Part shown: positions 54,796-63,615 of the stretch, piece after piece
Numbering within the stretch: position 1 is the stretch's first letter
How the letters are laid out: each line of letters starts with the position of its first letter
Assembly: GCF_019090095.1 (NCBI RefSeq)
Contig: NZ_JAGQFP010000002.1
Span: forward strand, 558,001-622,000
Length of the DNA: 64,000 nt
Reading direction: 5' to 3'
DNA from: Stutzerimonas stutzeri
Lineage (GTDB): Bacteria; Pseudomonadota; Gammaproteobacteria; Pseudomonadales; Pseudomonadaceae
The notes under the pieces: generated by a model
What the model was told of the DNA's origin: nothing
The model's database searches: none
Seen by the model: only the letters and a program-made list of their open reading frames with translations
Translations under genes and position numbers: made by a program

Positions 54796-54870
54796 GGCAG
54801 AACCCCCGGCCGGGTGTTGGCGAAGCCTTGGCGGCACCGGAGGGCGCCGCCTGGAACCGAGCCGATCGCA

Positions 54871-56292
54871 TCAGTCATGGCCAGTCTCCAACCAGGTCAG
54901 GGGGGCGCTACCGGAATGGGGCAGCCCAACGCTGTCCAGGGCCCGATGCCAATCCTGCAGCCGGTGGCTGTCCAGCGCTTCGCCTGCGGGCGGCTGCAGC
55001 AGCCAGACGCGGCTTTGCGCAGCGCAACGGCTCAGCTCGCCGATCAGCGCCAGTGTGCCGCGATCGGGCGAGCGCCGCGGGTCGCAGGCGATGGCCAGGC
55101 GTTCGGGCGGAAAGCGGGTCAGCTGCTCGAGCAGCCGGCGGCGTTGTTCGCGGTCGTCCAGCACGCCGGCATCGGCCACCGACCGGGGCAGCTTCGGCGG
55201 CCAGGGGTGGCTCGGGTCGAGCTCGACGGCAACCAGCACGGCGCCTTCGCTGCCGTCCAGTTGGGCGCCGGCGCTGGGCGCGTGCAGCTGCTGCGGCGCG
55301 GCATCGCTGACGCCGAGGCGCTCGCTGGGCGGTTGCAGGCGCTCGCGCAGCAGACGGTAGGCGGGCAGCTGCAGGTTCAGCCCCAGCCGGGCGCGACCCT
55401 GCCGCCAGCGCCATAGGCACAGCAATGCCAGCAGCAGGCGCGGCAAGAGGCCGTAGACCAGCACCACGCCGACCAGCCAGCCCGCCCAGCTTTGCCGCGC
55501 GGTGTCGGCGCTGCCGGCCAAGGTGCTGTCGAGCGCGCCACTGGCACGGATCTGCTCGATATCCGGCACGCTGAAACCCAGCCATGAAGGCAGCACGCCG
55601 AGCGCCTGGGTCAGGTTGATAAAGGTAGCGTCGCCTAGGATGGTGGTTTCCCAAACGAAGCCGTAGCGGCGCGTGGCGAGCAGCATCAGCAGCGTCAAGA
55701 GGGCGCTGCTCATCGCCACCAGCCACAGCCCGTGGACGCCGAAGCCGAGCAGCCAGCGACCCAGGCGGCGCTGGTCGAGTACCGCCAGCAATGCCGGCGC
55801 CAGCTGCACGGCGCGCGCGTCACGGGCGAGCTTCTGGCTGAGCCACAGCCACAGCCGGCCTAGTGCGGCGCCGCTGTCGCCGGCAAGGAAAAATCCCAGC
55901 AGCCAGCCGAGCAAGGTCAGCAGGTTCAACCCCAGCAGGCTGCCCAGCGCCCAGAATACGTTGACCGGCCGCACGCCATCCCCCAGCGCTGCCAGGGCAA
56001 GCCCGGCGCCGGTGAACAACGCCAGCAGCACCAGCGCAATGCCGGCCAGCTTCGCGCCTTGTCGCCGGTGCCGCAGCGCTTCGACCAGCCCGTCTCGGCG
56101 CGCCAGCCACAGCGCGCGATGCTCGATCAGCGCGGGCAGCTCGCCGCCTTGCGCGCGCGCCTGGCGGTTGGCTTCGGCATCGTCCAGCGGGCCGGCATGT
56201 TCTTCACGCAGGCGCACGGCTTCGGTCAGCCAGAGGCGGTCGAGTGGGTCGAGTGGCGGCAGGGGAGGTTGGGGCACGCGGATTCTCGTCAA
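54871..56292 (-). CDS. DUF2868 membrane protein
   Basis: A 473-residue protein with about five hydrophobic segments: two near residues 80-140, a pair at about 180-215, and one at about 275-300, and a soluble C-terminal domain (about 330-470) ending in a possible nucleotide-fold-like region. I recognise it as a DUF2868 family member, always found with a DUF3482 GTPase. No function is established. The start is ATG at 56292, beginning MTRIRVPQPPLPPLDPLDR. Confidence 0.82.
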   Translation of the reverse strand: MTRIRVPQPPLPPLDPLDRLWLTEAVRLREEHAGPLDDAEANRQARAQGGELPALIEHRALWLARRDGLVEALRHRRQGAKLAGIALVLLALFTGAGLALAALGDGVRPVNVFWALGSLLGLNLLTLLGWLLGFFLAGDSGAALGRLWLWLSQKLARDARAVQLAPALLAVLDQRRLGRWLLGFGVHGLWLVAMSSALLTLLMLLATRRYGFVWETTILGDATFINLTQALGVLPSWLGFSVPDIEQIRASGALDSTLAGSADTARQSWAGWLVGVVLVYGLLPRLLLALLCLWRWRQGRARLGLNLQLPAYRLLRERLQPPSERLGVSDAAPQQLHAPSAGAQLDGSEGAVLVAVELDPSHPWPPKLPRSVADAGVLDDREQRRRLLEQLTRFPPERLAIACDPRRSPDRGTLALIGELSRCAAQSRVWLLQPPAGEALDSHRLQDWHRALDSVGLPHSGSAPLTWLETGHD

Positions 56293-56552
56293 GGGGCTCG
56301 GTCCAGAGCATAACCGCTGCCGGTCGGACGCGTGAACGACCGAGCCCGCTCATGCGCCCTGGCGGCGTCTTCCTCTTCGACTCCAGGCTGACGCCGAAGA
56401 TCGATGCCCCGACTGGCTCGCCTGATCGGCACGCGGGTCTGGCACGAGCTGCTGAGCGTGTTCAAGGTCAGCAAGAACCCTGCAGACCATCGCCAACCGC
56501 CCGGGCGCGGCCGGCGTGCCGCCCCGCTTAGGTGCAGAACGCCCGCCCGCGG

Positions 56553-58031
56553 TCAGGCGGCCCTGATGCGCTCCTGCCAGTAGCGGCGCACGGCGAAGAT
56601 CAACGACAGCGCCGTCAGCAGGATAAAGAGCCAGGTGATCGGCCCACGGAAAAAGATCATCGGGTCGCCGCGGCCGATCAGCAGGGTGCGCCGGAGGTTG
56701 TCCTCGAACATCGGCCCGAGGATGAAGCCGAGCAGGAAGGGCGCGGTGGCGAAGCCGGTGCGGTTGAAGACGTAGCCGACCACCCCGAACAGCAGCATCA
56801 GGCCGATATCGAAGGTGCTGTTGTTCACCGCGAACGAGCCGTAGACGCAGAACATCAGCACGATCGGCAGCAGGATCGCCTTCGGGATGTCAGCGACCAG
56901 TGAGAAGTACTTGATCACCCCGTGACCGACGAACAGCAGCACCGCCGAACTCAGCATGATCCCGCAGAACAGCGCGTAGACCAGCGTCAGGTTTTCCTGG
57001 AACAGCACCGGGCCCGGTGTCAGGCCGTGGATCATGAAGGCGCCGAGGATGATCGCCGTGATCACGTCGCCCGGAATGCCCAGCGACAGCAGCGGAATCA
57101 GCGTGGCGCCGGCCACGCCGTTGTTGCCCGACTCCGAGGCTGCCACGCCCTCCAGCTCGCCTTTGCCGAAGTTGCCGCGGTTGGGTGAACGGCGCTTGGC
57201 TTCGCTATAGGAGATGAACGCCGCCGCGGTCGCGCCGGTGCCGGGCACGGCGCCGATGATCACGCCAATGAACGAGCCACGGACGATGGTCTTCAGGCTG
57301 GCCTTGAGCTCCTTGAGCGTCAGTCCGGCGCCGCTCGACGCCGCCTTGATGTGCGGTGCCGCCTTCTTCAGGTAGAAGTCGATGACCTCTGGCACGGCGA
57401 ACAGGCCGATCAGCAACGGCACGAAATTCACCCGGTCCATCAGGTTGTAGTTGCCGAACGTCAACCGCTGGCTGCCGTAGACCACATCCATGCCGATGGA
57501 GGCCACGATCACGCCCAGCGCGGCGGCGATCAGCCCCTTGACCGCCGATTCGCCGGCAATCGAGATGATGATGGTCAGCGAGAAGCAGATCAGCCAGAAG
57601 AACTCCGGCGGGCCGAAATTCAGGGCGATCTTGGCCAGGTAGGAAGCGAACAGGATCAACGCCAGGTTGGACAGCACGTCGGCGATGCAGGACGAGTAGA
57701 GCGCCATCTGCAGCGCCTTCTTCGCCTTGCCTTGCTGCGCCAGCGGATAGCCGTCGAGCAGGGTGCAGGCCGCGGCGGGCGAGCCGGGCGTATGGATCAG
57801 GATGGCGGTGATCGAACCGCCATACATGCCGCCCTTGTAGATGCCCACCAGCAGCAGGATGGCGGTCACCGGTTCGAGGGAAAAGGTGAACGGCAGCGCC
57901 AGGGCGACGGCCATGGTGGCGGTCAGCCCGGGAATCGCGCCCACTACCACGCCGATCAGCACGCCGATGCCGATCGCGATGAAGTTGTCGACGCTGAGGA
58001 ACAGGCTCAGGACTTCGGAAAAGTGTTCCAT
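56553..58031 (-). CDS. Tripartite tricarboxylate transporter permease TctA (second system)
   Basis: A 492-residue TctA-family permease with the motifs GAIPGLTATMAVALALPFTF, LIHTPGSPAAACTLLDGYPL and SLGIPGDVITAIILGAF. It is clearly related to but distinct from the TctA at 15.5-17 kb. It is the last gene of a tctC-tctB-tctA operon and provides the transport channel. The intergenic stretch before the next gene downstream (56293-56552) shows no gene I can support, only a short open frame discussed elsewhere. Confidence 0.92.
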   Translation of the reverse strand: MEHFSEVLSLFLSVDNFIAIGIGVLIGVVVGAIPGLTATMAVALALPFTFSLEPVTAILLLVGIYKGGMYGGSITAILIHTPGSPAAACTLLDGYPLAQQGKAKKALQMALYSSCIADVLSNLALILFASYLAKIALNFGPPEFFWLICFSLTIIISIAGESAVKGLIAAALGVIVASIGMDVVYGSQRLTFGNYNLMDRVNFVPLLIGLFAVPEVIDFYLKKAAPHIKAASSGAGLTLKELKASLKTIVRGSFIGVIIGAVPGTGATAAAFISYSEAKRRSPNRGNFGKGELEGVAASESGNNGVAGATLIPLLSLGIPGDVITAIILGAFMIHGLTPGPVLFQENLTLVYALFCGIMLSSAVLLFVGHGVIKYFSLVADIPKAILLPIVLMFCVYGSFAVNNSTFDIGLMLLFGVVGYVFNRTGFATAPFLLGFILGPMFEDNLRRTLLIGRGDPMIFFRGPITWLFILLTALSLIFAVRRYWQERIRAA

Positions 58032-58055
58032 GCGGTCACTCGCGAAAGGGGCGGG

Positions 58056-58547
58056 TCAGTCCCACAGCGTGCCGGACGGCAGCGGGACGTTGAGGATGTG
58101 GATGAACAGCAGGCTCACCAGCCACGGCAACGCGATCGCCAGCAGATACAACCAGGGCTTGCGTACCGGATGCGCGGCGAACAGCAGCAGGGTGCCGAGA
58201 ATGCCGGCGACGATGGCGCCCAGCGGCTCGAACAGCAGCCAGTAGACGGCCAGCCCGGCGAGCATCAGCAACGGGCGCTGCAGCGGTGCGCGCTCGTCGG
58301 CGGTCGTTTGGCGGGGCGGGCGCAGGCAGCCTTCGATGATCAGCGCCAGCGACAGCACCGCCACCAGCCAGCCGGCCACGCTGGGCAACCAGCGTGGCGA
58401 CTGCATGGGGTTCTCGACCATCGGCGCCTCGTCGATGTAGTTCGGCACCAGGTAGAACAGGAACACCAGCGCGGCCGCCAGCCAGAATGCGCCGAGCAGG
58501 GTGTTGACGTTGGCCCAGCGCGGGCGGCGGGCGGCGGCAGCAGTCAT
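58056..58547 (-). CDS. Tripartite tricarboxylate transporter small permease TctB (second system)
   Basis: A 163-residue protein with four hydrophobic segments, including FEPLGAIVAGILGTLLLF, the TctB signature region. It has an excellent ribosome binding site (GGAGGTGA) 5 bases before the ATG. It lies 24 bases before tctA and 14 bases after tctC of the same operon. Confidence 0.88.
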   Translation of the reverse strand: MTAAAARRPRWANVNTLLGAFWLAAALVFLFYLVPNYIDEAPMVENPMQSPRWLPSVAGWLVAVLSLALIIEGCLRPPRQTTADERAPLQRPLLMLAGLAVYWLLFEPLGAIVAGILGTLLLFAAHPVRKPWLYLLAIALPWLVSLLFIHILNVPLPSGTLWD

Positions 58548-58561
58548 GGTTCACCTCCGCC

Positions 58562-59539
58562 TTACTTGAGCTCGGCCTGGCCGGCAACGCGCTGCCAGCG
58601 CTCGACGTCGTGCGCGACATACTCGCGGAAGGCGTCGCCTTCTTCGCTGGCCGGCTCGCCACCGATCTGCGCGACGAAGTCTTTGAAGCTCGGATCATCC
58701 ATTGCCTTGTCGAGGGCGCTCTGCAAGGTCTTGACCGCCTCATCCGGCAGGCTGTCATCGCCGATCAGGCCGAACCAGGCGGTGGTGACGAAATCGCCGA
58801 GGCCCATGTCGGCGCCGATTTTCGACAGCGGCTCGACGCCGGGCAGGTAAGGCGAGGGCTCGGCCGAGGTGACCGCCAGCGCCCGCAGCTTGCCGGATTT
58901 GATGTGCGGCAGGACGGTGGGCATGTTCTCGAAGGAGACGTCGACGTCGCCGCTGAGCAGCGCCGGCAGGGCTTCGCCGCTGCCACGGAAGGGCACGTGG
59001 GTCATCTTGGTGCCGGTCATGTTCTTGAACAGCTCGCCGGACATGTGGATCGAGCTGCCGACGCCAGAGGAGCTGAAGGTCATCTCCTTGTCCTTGGCGG
59101 CATCGATGAAGGCCTGCACCGTCTTGTAGGGGCTGTCAGCCGGCACCACCATCACGTTGGGAATCTCGATGACGTTGCGGATGAATTTGAAATCCTTGAC
59201 CGGATCGTAGGGCAGGTTCTTGTAGATCACCGGGCCGATGGTGTGCCCGGGCGAGGCCATGAGAATGGTGTGGTCGGCGCCGCGACCGCCGCGAGCCAGC
59301 TGCCCGGTGGCCATGGTCGAGCCGGCGCCGGCGCGGTTTTCCACCACCACGGTGCCGATCTCCTTCTGCAACAGGTCGGCGACCTTGCGCGAGAGGATGT
59401 CGGTGGTGCCGCCGGGTGCGTAAGGCACCACCAGGCGTACGTTATCGGTGGGCCAATCCGCGGCGTGGACGAAGGAGGCGAGCGGGAGCGTGGCACTCAG
59501 GGCTAGCAGGCGAACGGCGCGCTTGAACATCGAGGTCAT
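58562..59539 (-). CDS. Tripartite tricarboxylate transporter solute-binding protein (second system)
   Basis: A 325-residue periplasmic TctC-family (Bug) protein with a signal peptide of about 26 residues (ending SFVHA) and the ligand loop VVPYAPGGTTDILSR. Bug proteins bind carboxylates, usually dicarboxylates or tricarboxylates. The ATG at 59539 follows AAGGA. The leader carries AACAATTA on the minus strand (59565-59558), matching the AAnAAnAA motif at 5 of 6 fixed positions. The divergent CoA-transferase suggests the imported acid is activated to a CoA thioester. Confidence 0.92.
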   Translation of the reverse strand: MTSMFKRAVRLLALSATLPLASFVHAADWPTDNVRLVVPYAPGGTTDILSRKVADLLQKEIGTVVVENRAGAGSTMATGQLARGGRGADHTILMASPGHTIGPVIYKNLPYDPVKDFKFIRNVIEIPNVMVVPADSPYKTVQAFIDAAKDKEMTFSSSGVGSSIHMSGELFKNMTGTKMTHVPFRGSGEALPALLSGDVDVSFENMPTVLPHIKSGKLRALAVTSAEPSPYLPGVEPLSKIGADMGLGDFVTTAWFGLIGDDSLPDEAVKTLQSALDKAMDDPSFKDFVAQIGGEPASEEGDAFREYVAHDVERWQRVAGQAELK

Positions 59540-59778
59540 GGGAAATCCTTCCGTTTGTAATTGTTGTAGGGCCGCGAGCGGCAAGGCGGACGGGGCATCA
59601 GCCTGTTGATCGACCGCCGGTTCGACATCCGCACCTTAATGGATGGCGTTGCCTTGGTTATCGCTCTACACCAAATCCTGTGCGGTAATCGAACACTTGG
59701 TCGGGGGTCACCGGTTGTGGTTTGCAACGGCTTGGGCCACCTTCGGCTGCGTCCCATCAACCCGAAAAGGAGACGCCG

Positions 59779-60972
59779 GTGAGCGTTCTGCAAGGCATCA
59801 AGGTTCTCGATCTCACGCGCATCCTTGCCGGCCCCTGGTCGACCATGGCCCTGGCCGACCTCGGTGCGGAAGTCTGGAAGATCGAAAGCCTGGACGGCGG
59901 CGACGACACCCGCAGCTGGATGCCGCCGGCCGTGCAGGGCGTCTCGACCTATTACCTCACCGCCAATCGCAACAAGCAGAGCCTGGCGGTGGACATGCGC
60001 ACGCCGGCGGGCCGGCAACTGGTGCTCGACCTGGCCGCCGAAGCCGATGTCGTGGTGGACAACTTCCTGCCAGCCAGCCTCAAGCGCCTGGGCCTGGACT
60101 ACGCGACGTTGTCGGCAATCAACCCCCGATTGATCCATTGCTCGATCACCGGCTACGGGCAGAACAACCCGCTGGAGAATCGCCCCGGCTACGACTTCAT
60201 CATCCAGGCCGAGAGCGGTTTCATGTCCATCACCGGTGATAAGGACGGTGAACCGATGCGCCTGGGCGTGGCCTTCATCGACTTGGTCACCGGCATGAAT
60301 GCGGTGCAGGGCATTCTCGCCGCGCTGTACGAGCGGGAAAAATCGGGTCGTGGCCAGGCGGTGGACGTGGCGCTGTCCGACAGCGCGTTGCATTTTCTCG
60401 CCAATATCGCCACTGGTTACCTCAACACCGGCAAGGTGCCGCAGCGCTTCGGCAATGCGCATCCCAGCATCGTGCCCTATCAGCTGTTCAATACCGCCGA
60501 CGGCCGGATTGCCCTGGCGGTGGGCAATGACGAGCAGTACCGGCGTTTGTGCGAAGAGGTGCTGGAGCGGCCGGCGCTGTGCCGCGACCCGCGCTTCACC
60601 CAGAACAAGGGCCGCACCGAGCACCGCGAGGAACTCCTGCCGCAGCTGCAGGCGGCGTTCGATAGTTGGACCAGCGAGGCGCTGATCGCCGCGCTGCGCG
60701 AGCGCAACATCCCGGTGGGTGAGGTGAAGACCGTGGCGCAGGCGTTCGACTCCGAGGCGGCGCGCTACCGCGACCTGGTCATCAGCGCCGAGCATCCGCT
60801 GGCCGCTGAGGTGCGCATGGTGCGCAGCCCGCTGCGGCTGTCGCGCACCCCGACCGTGCCGCCGACGGCCCCGCCGTTGCATGGTCAGCACACCGAGAGC
60901 GTGCTCCGGCGGGTGCTCGGCAAGGGCGAAGCCGAGCTGGCCGAGCTGCGTCAGGCAGGTGCGATCGGCTGA
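59779..60972 (+). CDS. Family III CoA-transferase (CaiB/BaiF)
   Basis: A 397-residue CoA-transferase that moves CoA between carboxylic acids. The N-terminal IKVLDLTRILAGPWSTMALADLGAEV is diagnostic, and the catalytic aspartate is Asp168 in AFIDLVTGM. I chose GTG at 59779 because AAGGAG lies 7-8 bases before it; an upstream in-frame ATG at 59722 has no such site. It is divergent from tctC of the second tripartite system (239 bases between starts), a context that fits catabolism of the transported acid, such as succinate, itaconate or a related compound. The substrate is not determined. Confidence 0.9.
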   Translation: MSVLQGIKVLDLTRILAGPWSTMALADLGAEVWKIESLDGGDDTRSWMPPAVQGVSTYYLTANRNKQSLAVDMRTPAGRQLVLDLAAEADVVVDNFLPASLKRLGLDYATLSAINPRLIHCSITGYGQNNPLENRPGYDFIIQAESGFMSITGDKDGEPMRLGVAFIDLVTGMNAVQGILAALYEREKSGRGQAVDVALSDSALHFLANIATGYLNTGKVPQRFGNAHPSIVPYQLFNTADGRIALAVGNDEQYRRLCEEVLERPALCRDPRFTQNKGRTEHREELLPQLQAAFDSWTSEALIAALRERNIPVGEVKTVAQAFDSEAARYRDLVISAEHPLAAEVRMVRSPLRLSRTPTVPPTAPPLHGQHTESVLRRVLGKGEAELAELRQAGAIG

Positions 60973-61022
60973 GGCGCTCGATCTAGCGGCCATCGTCGCT
61001 TGTAGCCAGCCGGGATGCCGAA

Positions 61023-61044
61023 CGCCCGGCCTTTTGGCCGGGCG
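61023..61044. terminator. Hairpin between convergent CoA-transferase and glpQ
   Basis: CGCCCGGCC (61023-61031) pairs with GGCCGGGCG (61036-61044) around loop TTTT, 50 bases after the CoA-transferase stop and 15 bases from the glpQ stop. No T-run follows on either strand. Confidence 0.55.
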
Positions 61045-61059
61045 CGATGGCGCTGGACG

Positions 61060-62172
61060 TCAGTCTTCGCGAACCTTCACCGCGATATCCGGCTGATCGA
61101 TGAACAGCCCGTCGATGCCGGCGTCGAGGAAGGCCTCGATGTCGGCCTCGACATTGCCGCGCGCGGCGGGCGAGTCGCCCTGGCGCAGGTTGGTCGGCAG
61201 GAACGCGTTCTCGGCGCGGAAGGTGTAGGGGTGCACTTTCAGGCCCGCTGCATGGGCATTCGGCACGAAGTCGGTGGGCTGGCCGAGGTTGCCATTGGCG
61301 TCACGCGGGATGATGTAGCCCTTTTCCGGGCCGACGCCCGCCGCGTAGCGCGCAATGGCCTTGAGCCCGCTGGCGGTGGCCATCTGTGCGTAGGTCAGGT
61401 CGCTGCCACGCACCTGCTGGTCGTAGGGCTGACCGCCGCCGAACAGCTGGACCAGCCGCAGTTGCGTCAAACCGCTGAGGGTCTTGAGGTTGTCCACTTC
61501 GAACGACTGGATGTACACCGGCGCGTTGCGGCCGGCATAGCCGTTGCGATGGAGGATACGCACCAGCGGTTTTTCCATCGCCAGGCCGAGCTTCTGGAAG
61601 TGCGTCGGGTGCTTGGTTTCCGGATACAGGCCGATGCGACGGTGCTCGCTCAGCTGCAGGGTTTTCACCAGATCGATGATTTCCTGGAGCGTCGGAATCT
61701 CCAGACTTCCGTCCAGCCGTGCATTACCGGGGCGGATCGCCGGGATGCGCTCGATGGCGCGCAGTGTTTTCAGCTCGGCCAGGGTGAAGTCTTCGCTGAA
61801 CCAGCCGGTGAGCTTCACGCCGTCGACCAGTTGCGTGCGCTTGCGGTCGGCGAATTCGGGATGTTGCGACACATCGGTGGTCAGCCCCAGCTCGTTGTCG
61901 TGACGGGCCACCAGCTGGCCGTCGCGGGTCATGACCAGGTCCGGCTCGATGTAATCGGCACCCTGGAGGATCGCCAGCGCATAGGAGGCGAGGGTGTGCT
62001 CGGGCACGTAACCGCTGGCGCCGCGGTGGGCGATGATCAGCGGCTGGGGTTCGTCGCGGCCGTTCTTGGCGGCGAGCGAGGCATCGGGCGTGGCGGCAAA
62101 CGCGGCGATCGGCAGCAGCAGGCTGCAGGCGGCGAACAGGTGGCGCAGGGTTGTGCGGCTGTGGCGGGCCAT
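61060..62172 (-). CDS. glpQ: Periplasmic glycerophosphodiester phosphodiesterase
   Basis: A 370-residue exported enzyme that hydrolyses glycerophosphodiesters to glycerol 3-phosphate and an alcohol. A signal peptide covers about residues 1-26. Catalytic motifs are IIAHRGASGYVPEHT (His49, Arg50), YIEPDLVMTRDG (Glu76, Asp78) and VARHD (His91). I chose the ATG at 62172, which has GGAG nine bases upstream; an in-frame ATG at 62187 lacks a site. The frame stays open far upstream across folA, which is not plausible as coding. A weak candidate Pho box lies in front, at 62219-62236. Confidence 0.92.
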   Translation of the reverse strand: MARHSRTTLRHLFAACSLLLPIAAFAATPDASLAAKNGRDEPQPLIIAHRGASGYVPEHTLASYALAILQGADYIEPDLVMTRDGQLVARHDNELGLTTDVSQHPEFADRKRTQLVDGVKLTGWFSEDFTLAELKTLRAIERIPAIRPGNARLDGSLEIPTLQEIIDLVKTLQLSEHRRIGLYPETKHPTHFQKLGLAMEKPLVRILHRNGYAGRNAPVYIQSFEVDNLKTLSGLTQLRLVQLFGGGQPYDQQVRGSDLTYAQMATASGLKAIARYAAGVGPEKGYIIPRDANGNLGQPTDFVPNAHAAGLKVHPYTFRAENAFLPTNLRQGDSPAARGNVEADIEAFLDAGIDGLFIDQPDIAVKVRED

Positions 62173-62218
62173 TGCGGGCGTCTCCATGGAAGGGGAGCGG
62201 TTAGCCTGAAGCCTGACG

Positions 62219-62236
62219 ATGACGACAGCTTGACGC
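62219..62236 (-). promoter_or_regulatory. Weak candidate Pho box upstream of glpQ
   Basis: On the minus strand GCGTCAA and TCGTCAT are spaced 11 bases apart, matching the PhoB half-site CTGTCAT at 4 and 5 of 7 positions. The match is poor and no good -10 element follows. Confidence 0.3.
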
Positions 62237-62325
62237 TTCGGTAAAGCCAATATGACCGTTCGATGATGCCGACGTGTATCTGGCGGCGCTGACTGCTGCT
62301 CCGGCGCTCTGGTATTCTCGCTGCC

Positions 62326-62841
62326 ATGAATCAGACCTCTCTTCCCCTGGCGATGATCGCGGCGCTTGCCGACAACCGGGTCATCGGCCTCGACAACAAG
62401 ATGCCCTGGCATCTGCCAGCCGATCTCAAGCACTTCAAGGCCATGACCCTCGGCAAGCCGATCATCATGGGCCGCAAGACCTGGGATTCGCTCGGCCGGC
62501 CTTTGCCGGGGCGACTGAACCTGGTGGTCAGCCGTCAGCCGGACCTGCAGCTCGAAGGTGCCGAGACCTTCACCTCGCTCGACGCCGCGCTGCTGCGCGC
62601 CGAGCAATGGGCGCGCGAGCAGGGTGTCGATGAGCTGATGTTGATCGGCGGTGCGCAGCTCTATGCCCAGGCGCTGCCCCGGGCGCAGCGGCTCTACCTG
62701 ACCCGCATCGAAGCCAGCCCTGAGGGCGATGCCTTCTTCCCGGCCTATGACGAAGCCGAATGGGCGCGCATCGACAGCCAGGCCCACCCCGCCGAGGGCG
62801 CCGCACCGGCGTATCGGTTCGAGACCTGGCAGCGGCGCTGA
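62326..62841 (+). CDS. folA: Dihydrofolate reductase
   Basis: A 171-residue enzyme that reduces dihydrofolate to tetrahydrofolate with NADPH and is the target of trimethoprim. The active-site stretch is NKMPWHLPADLKHF, with Asp33 in the place of E. coli Asp27. The NADPH-binding region GRKTWDSLGRPLPGR and the later IGGAQLYAQAL are intact. The ribosome binding site is weak. It is divergent from glpQ. Length and motifs are those of a normal chromosomal enzyme, with no sign of a transferred dfr gene. Confidence 0.96.
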   Translation: MNQTSLPLAMIAALADNRVIGLDNKMPWHLPADLKHFKAMTLGKPIIMGRKTWDSLGRPLPGRLNLVVSRQPDLQLEGAETFTSLDAALLRAEQWAREQGVDELMLIGGAQLYAQALPRAQRLYLTRIEASPEGDAFFPAYDEAEWARIDSQAHPAEGAAPAYRFETWQRR

Positions 62842-62934
62842 GCCGAGCCTTCCCCACCTGATCTTGACCGGCGCCAAGTCTTCACCTGGCGCCAGCGCCT
62901 ATGCTTTCCCTCCGCTCGCCACGAGACAGATGTC

Positions 62935-63612
62935 ATGCAGGACCCCAGAACCGACGCGGTGCTGACCGATGTCGAACGCGACGATGCCGAGCCGGCCGAA
63001 CGCATTGCCGCGATCTTCGTACGCCATCCGCTGTGGGAGGATGCGTTGGCGATGCTGCTCGGCACCGCCATGGTGGCGCTCGGCGTCGCCTTCTACAGCC
63101 ATGCCGGCCTGCTCACGGGCGGTACGGTCGGGCTGGCCTTCCTGCTCAAATATGTCGCCGGCTGGCCCTTCGGCCTGGTGTTCTTCACCCTGAACATCCC
63201 CTTCTACCTGCTGGCGATCTGGCGCATGGGCTGGGGCTTCACCCTGCGCACCGTGATCGCGGTAGGGCTGGTGTCGCTGCTGGCGGAGCTGACCCCGCAG
63301 TGGATCCGCTTCGCTGAACTGAACATCTACTACGCGGCGCTGTTCGGCGGCTTCGCCATGGGCGTCGGGCTGCTGATGCTGTTCCGTCACAAGGCCAGCC
63401 TGGGCGGGGTGAACATCCTGGCGCTCTATCTGCAGGCGCGCATTGGCCTGCGTGCCGGGACCTTTCAGATGGGCATCGATGCGTTGATCGTGCTCGCCGC
63501 CGTGTTCATCGTGCCGCCGGAGAAGGTCGCGCTGTCGGTGCTCGGCGCGGTGGCGCTGAACCTGGTGCTGGCGGTCAACCACCGGGCCGACCGCTACATG
63601 GGCGTCAGCTGA
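62935..63612 (+). CDS. YitT-family membrane protein
   Basis: A 225-residue protein with five to six transmembrane segments (from about residue 40) after a cytoplasmic acidic N-terminus. Family features are SHAGLLTGGTVGLAFLLKY, YYAALFGGFAMGVGLLMLFRH and GGVNILALYLQ. The YitT group is of unknown function. The ATG has only weak ribosome binding signals. It lies 93 bases after folA and is convergent, by 3 bases, with the phosphoesterase gene. Confidence 0.84.
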   Translation: MQDPRTDAVLTDVERDDAEPAERIAAIFVRHPLWEDALAMLLGTAMVALGVAFYSHAGLLTGGTVGLAFLLKYVAGWPFGLVFFTLNIPFYLLAIWRMGWGFTLRTVIAVGLVSLLAELTPQWIRFAELNIYYAALFGGFAMGVGLLMLFRHKASLGGVNILALYLQARIGLRAGTFQMGIDALIVLAAVFIVPPEKVALSVLGAVALNLVLAVNHRADRYMGVS

Positions 63613-63615
63613 GGC

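Noticed and set aside
62173..62877. Upstream extension of the glpQ frame across folA
   Set aside because: It would overlap the whole of folA on the opposite strand and bury the signal peptide; the start at 62172 has a ribosome binding site.
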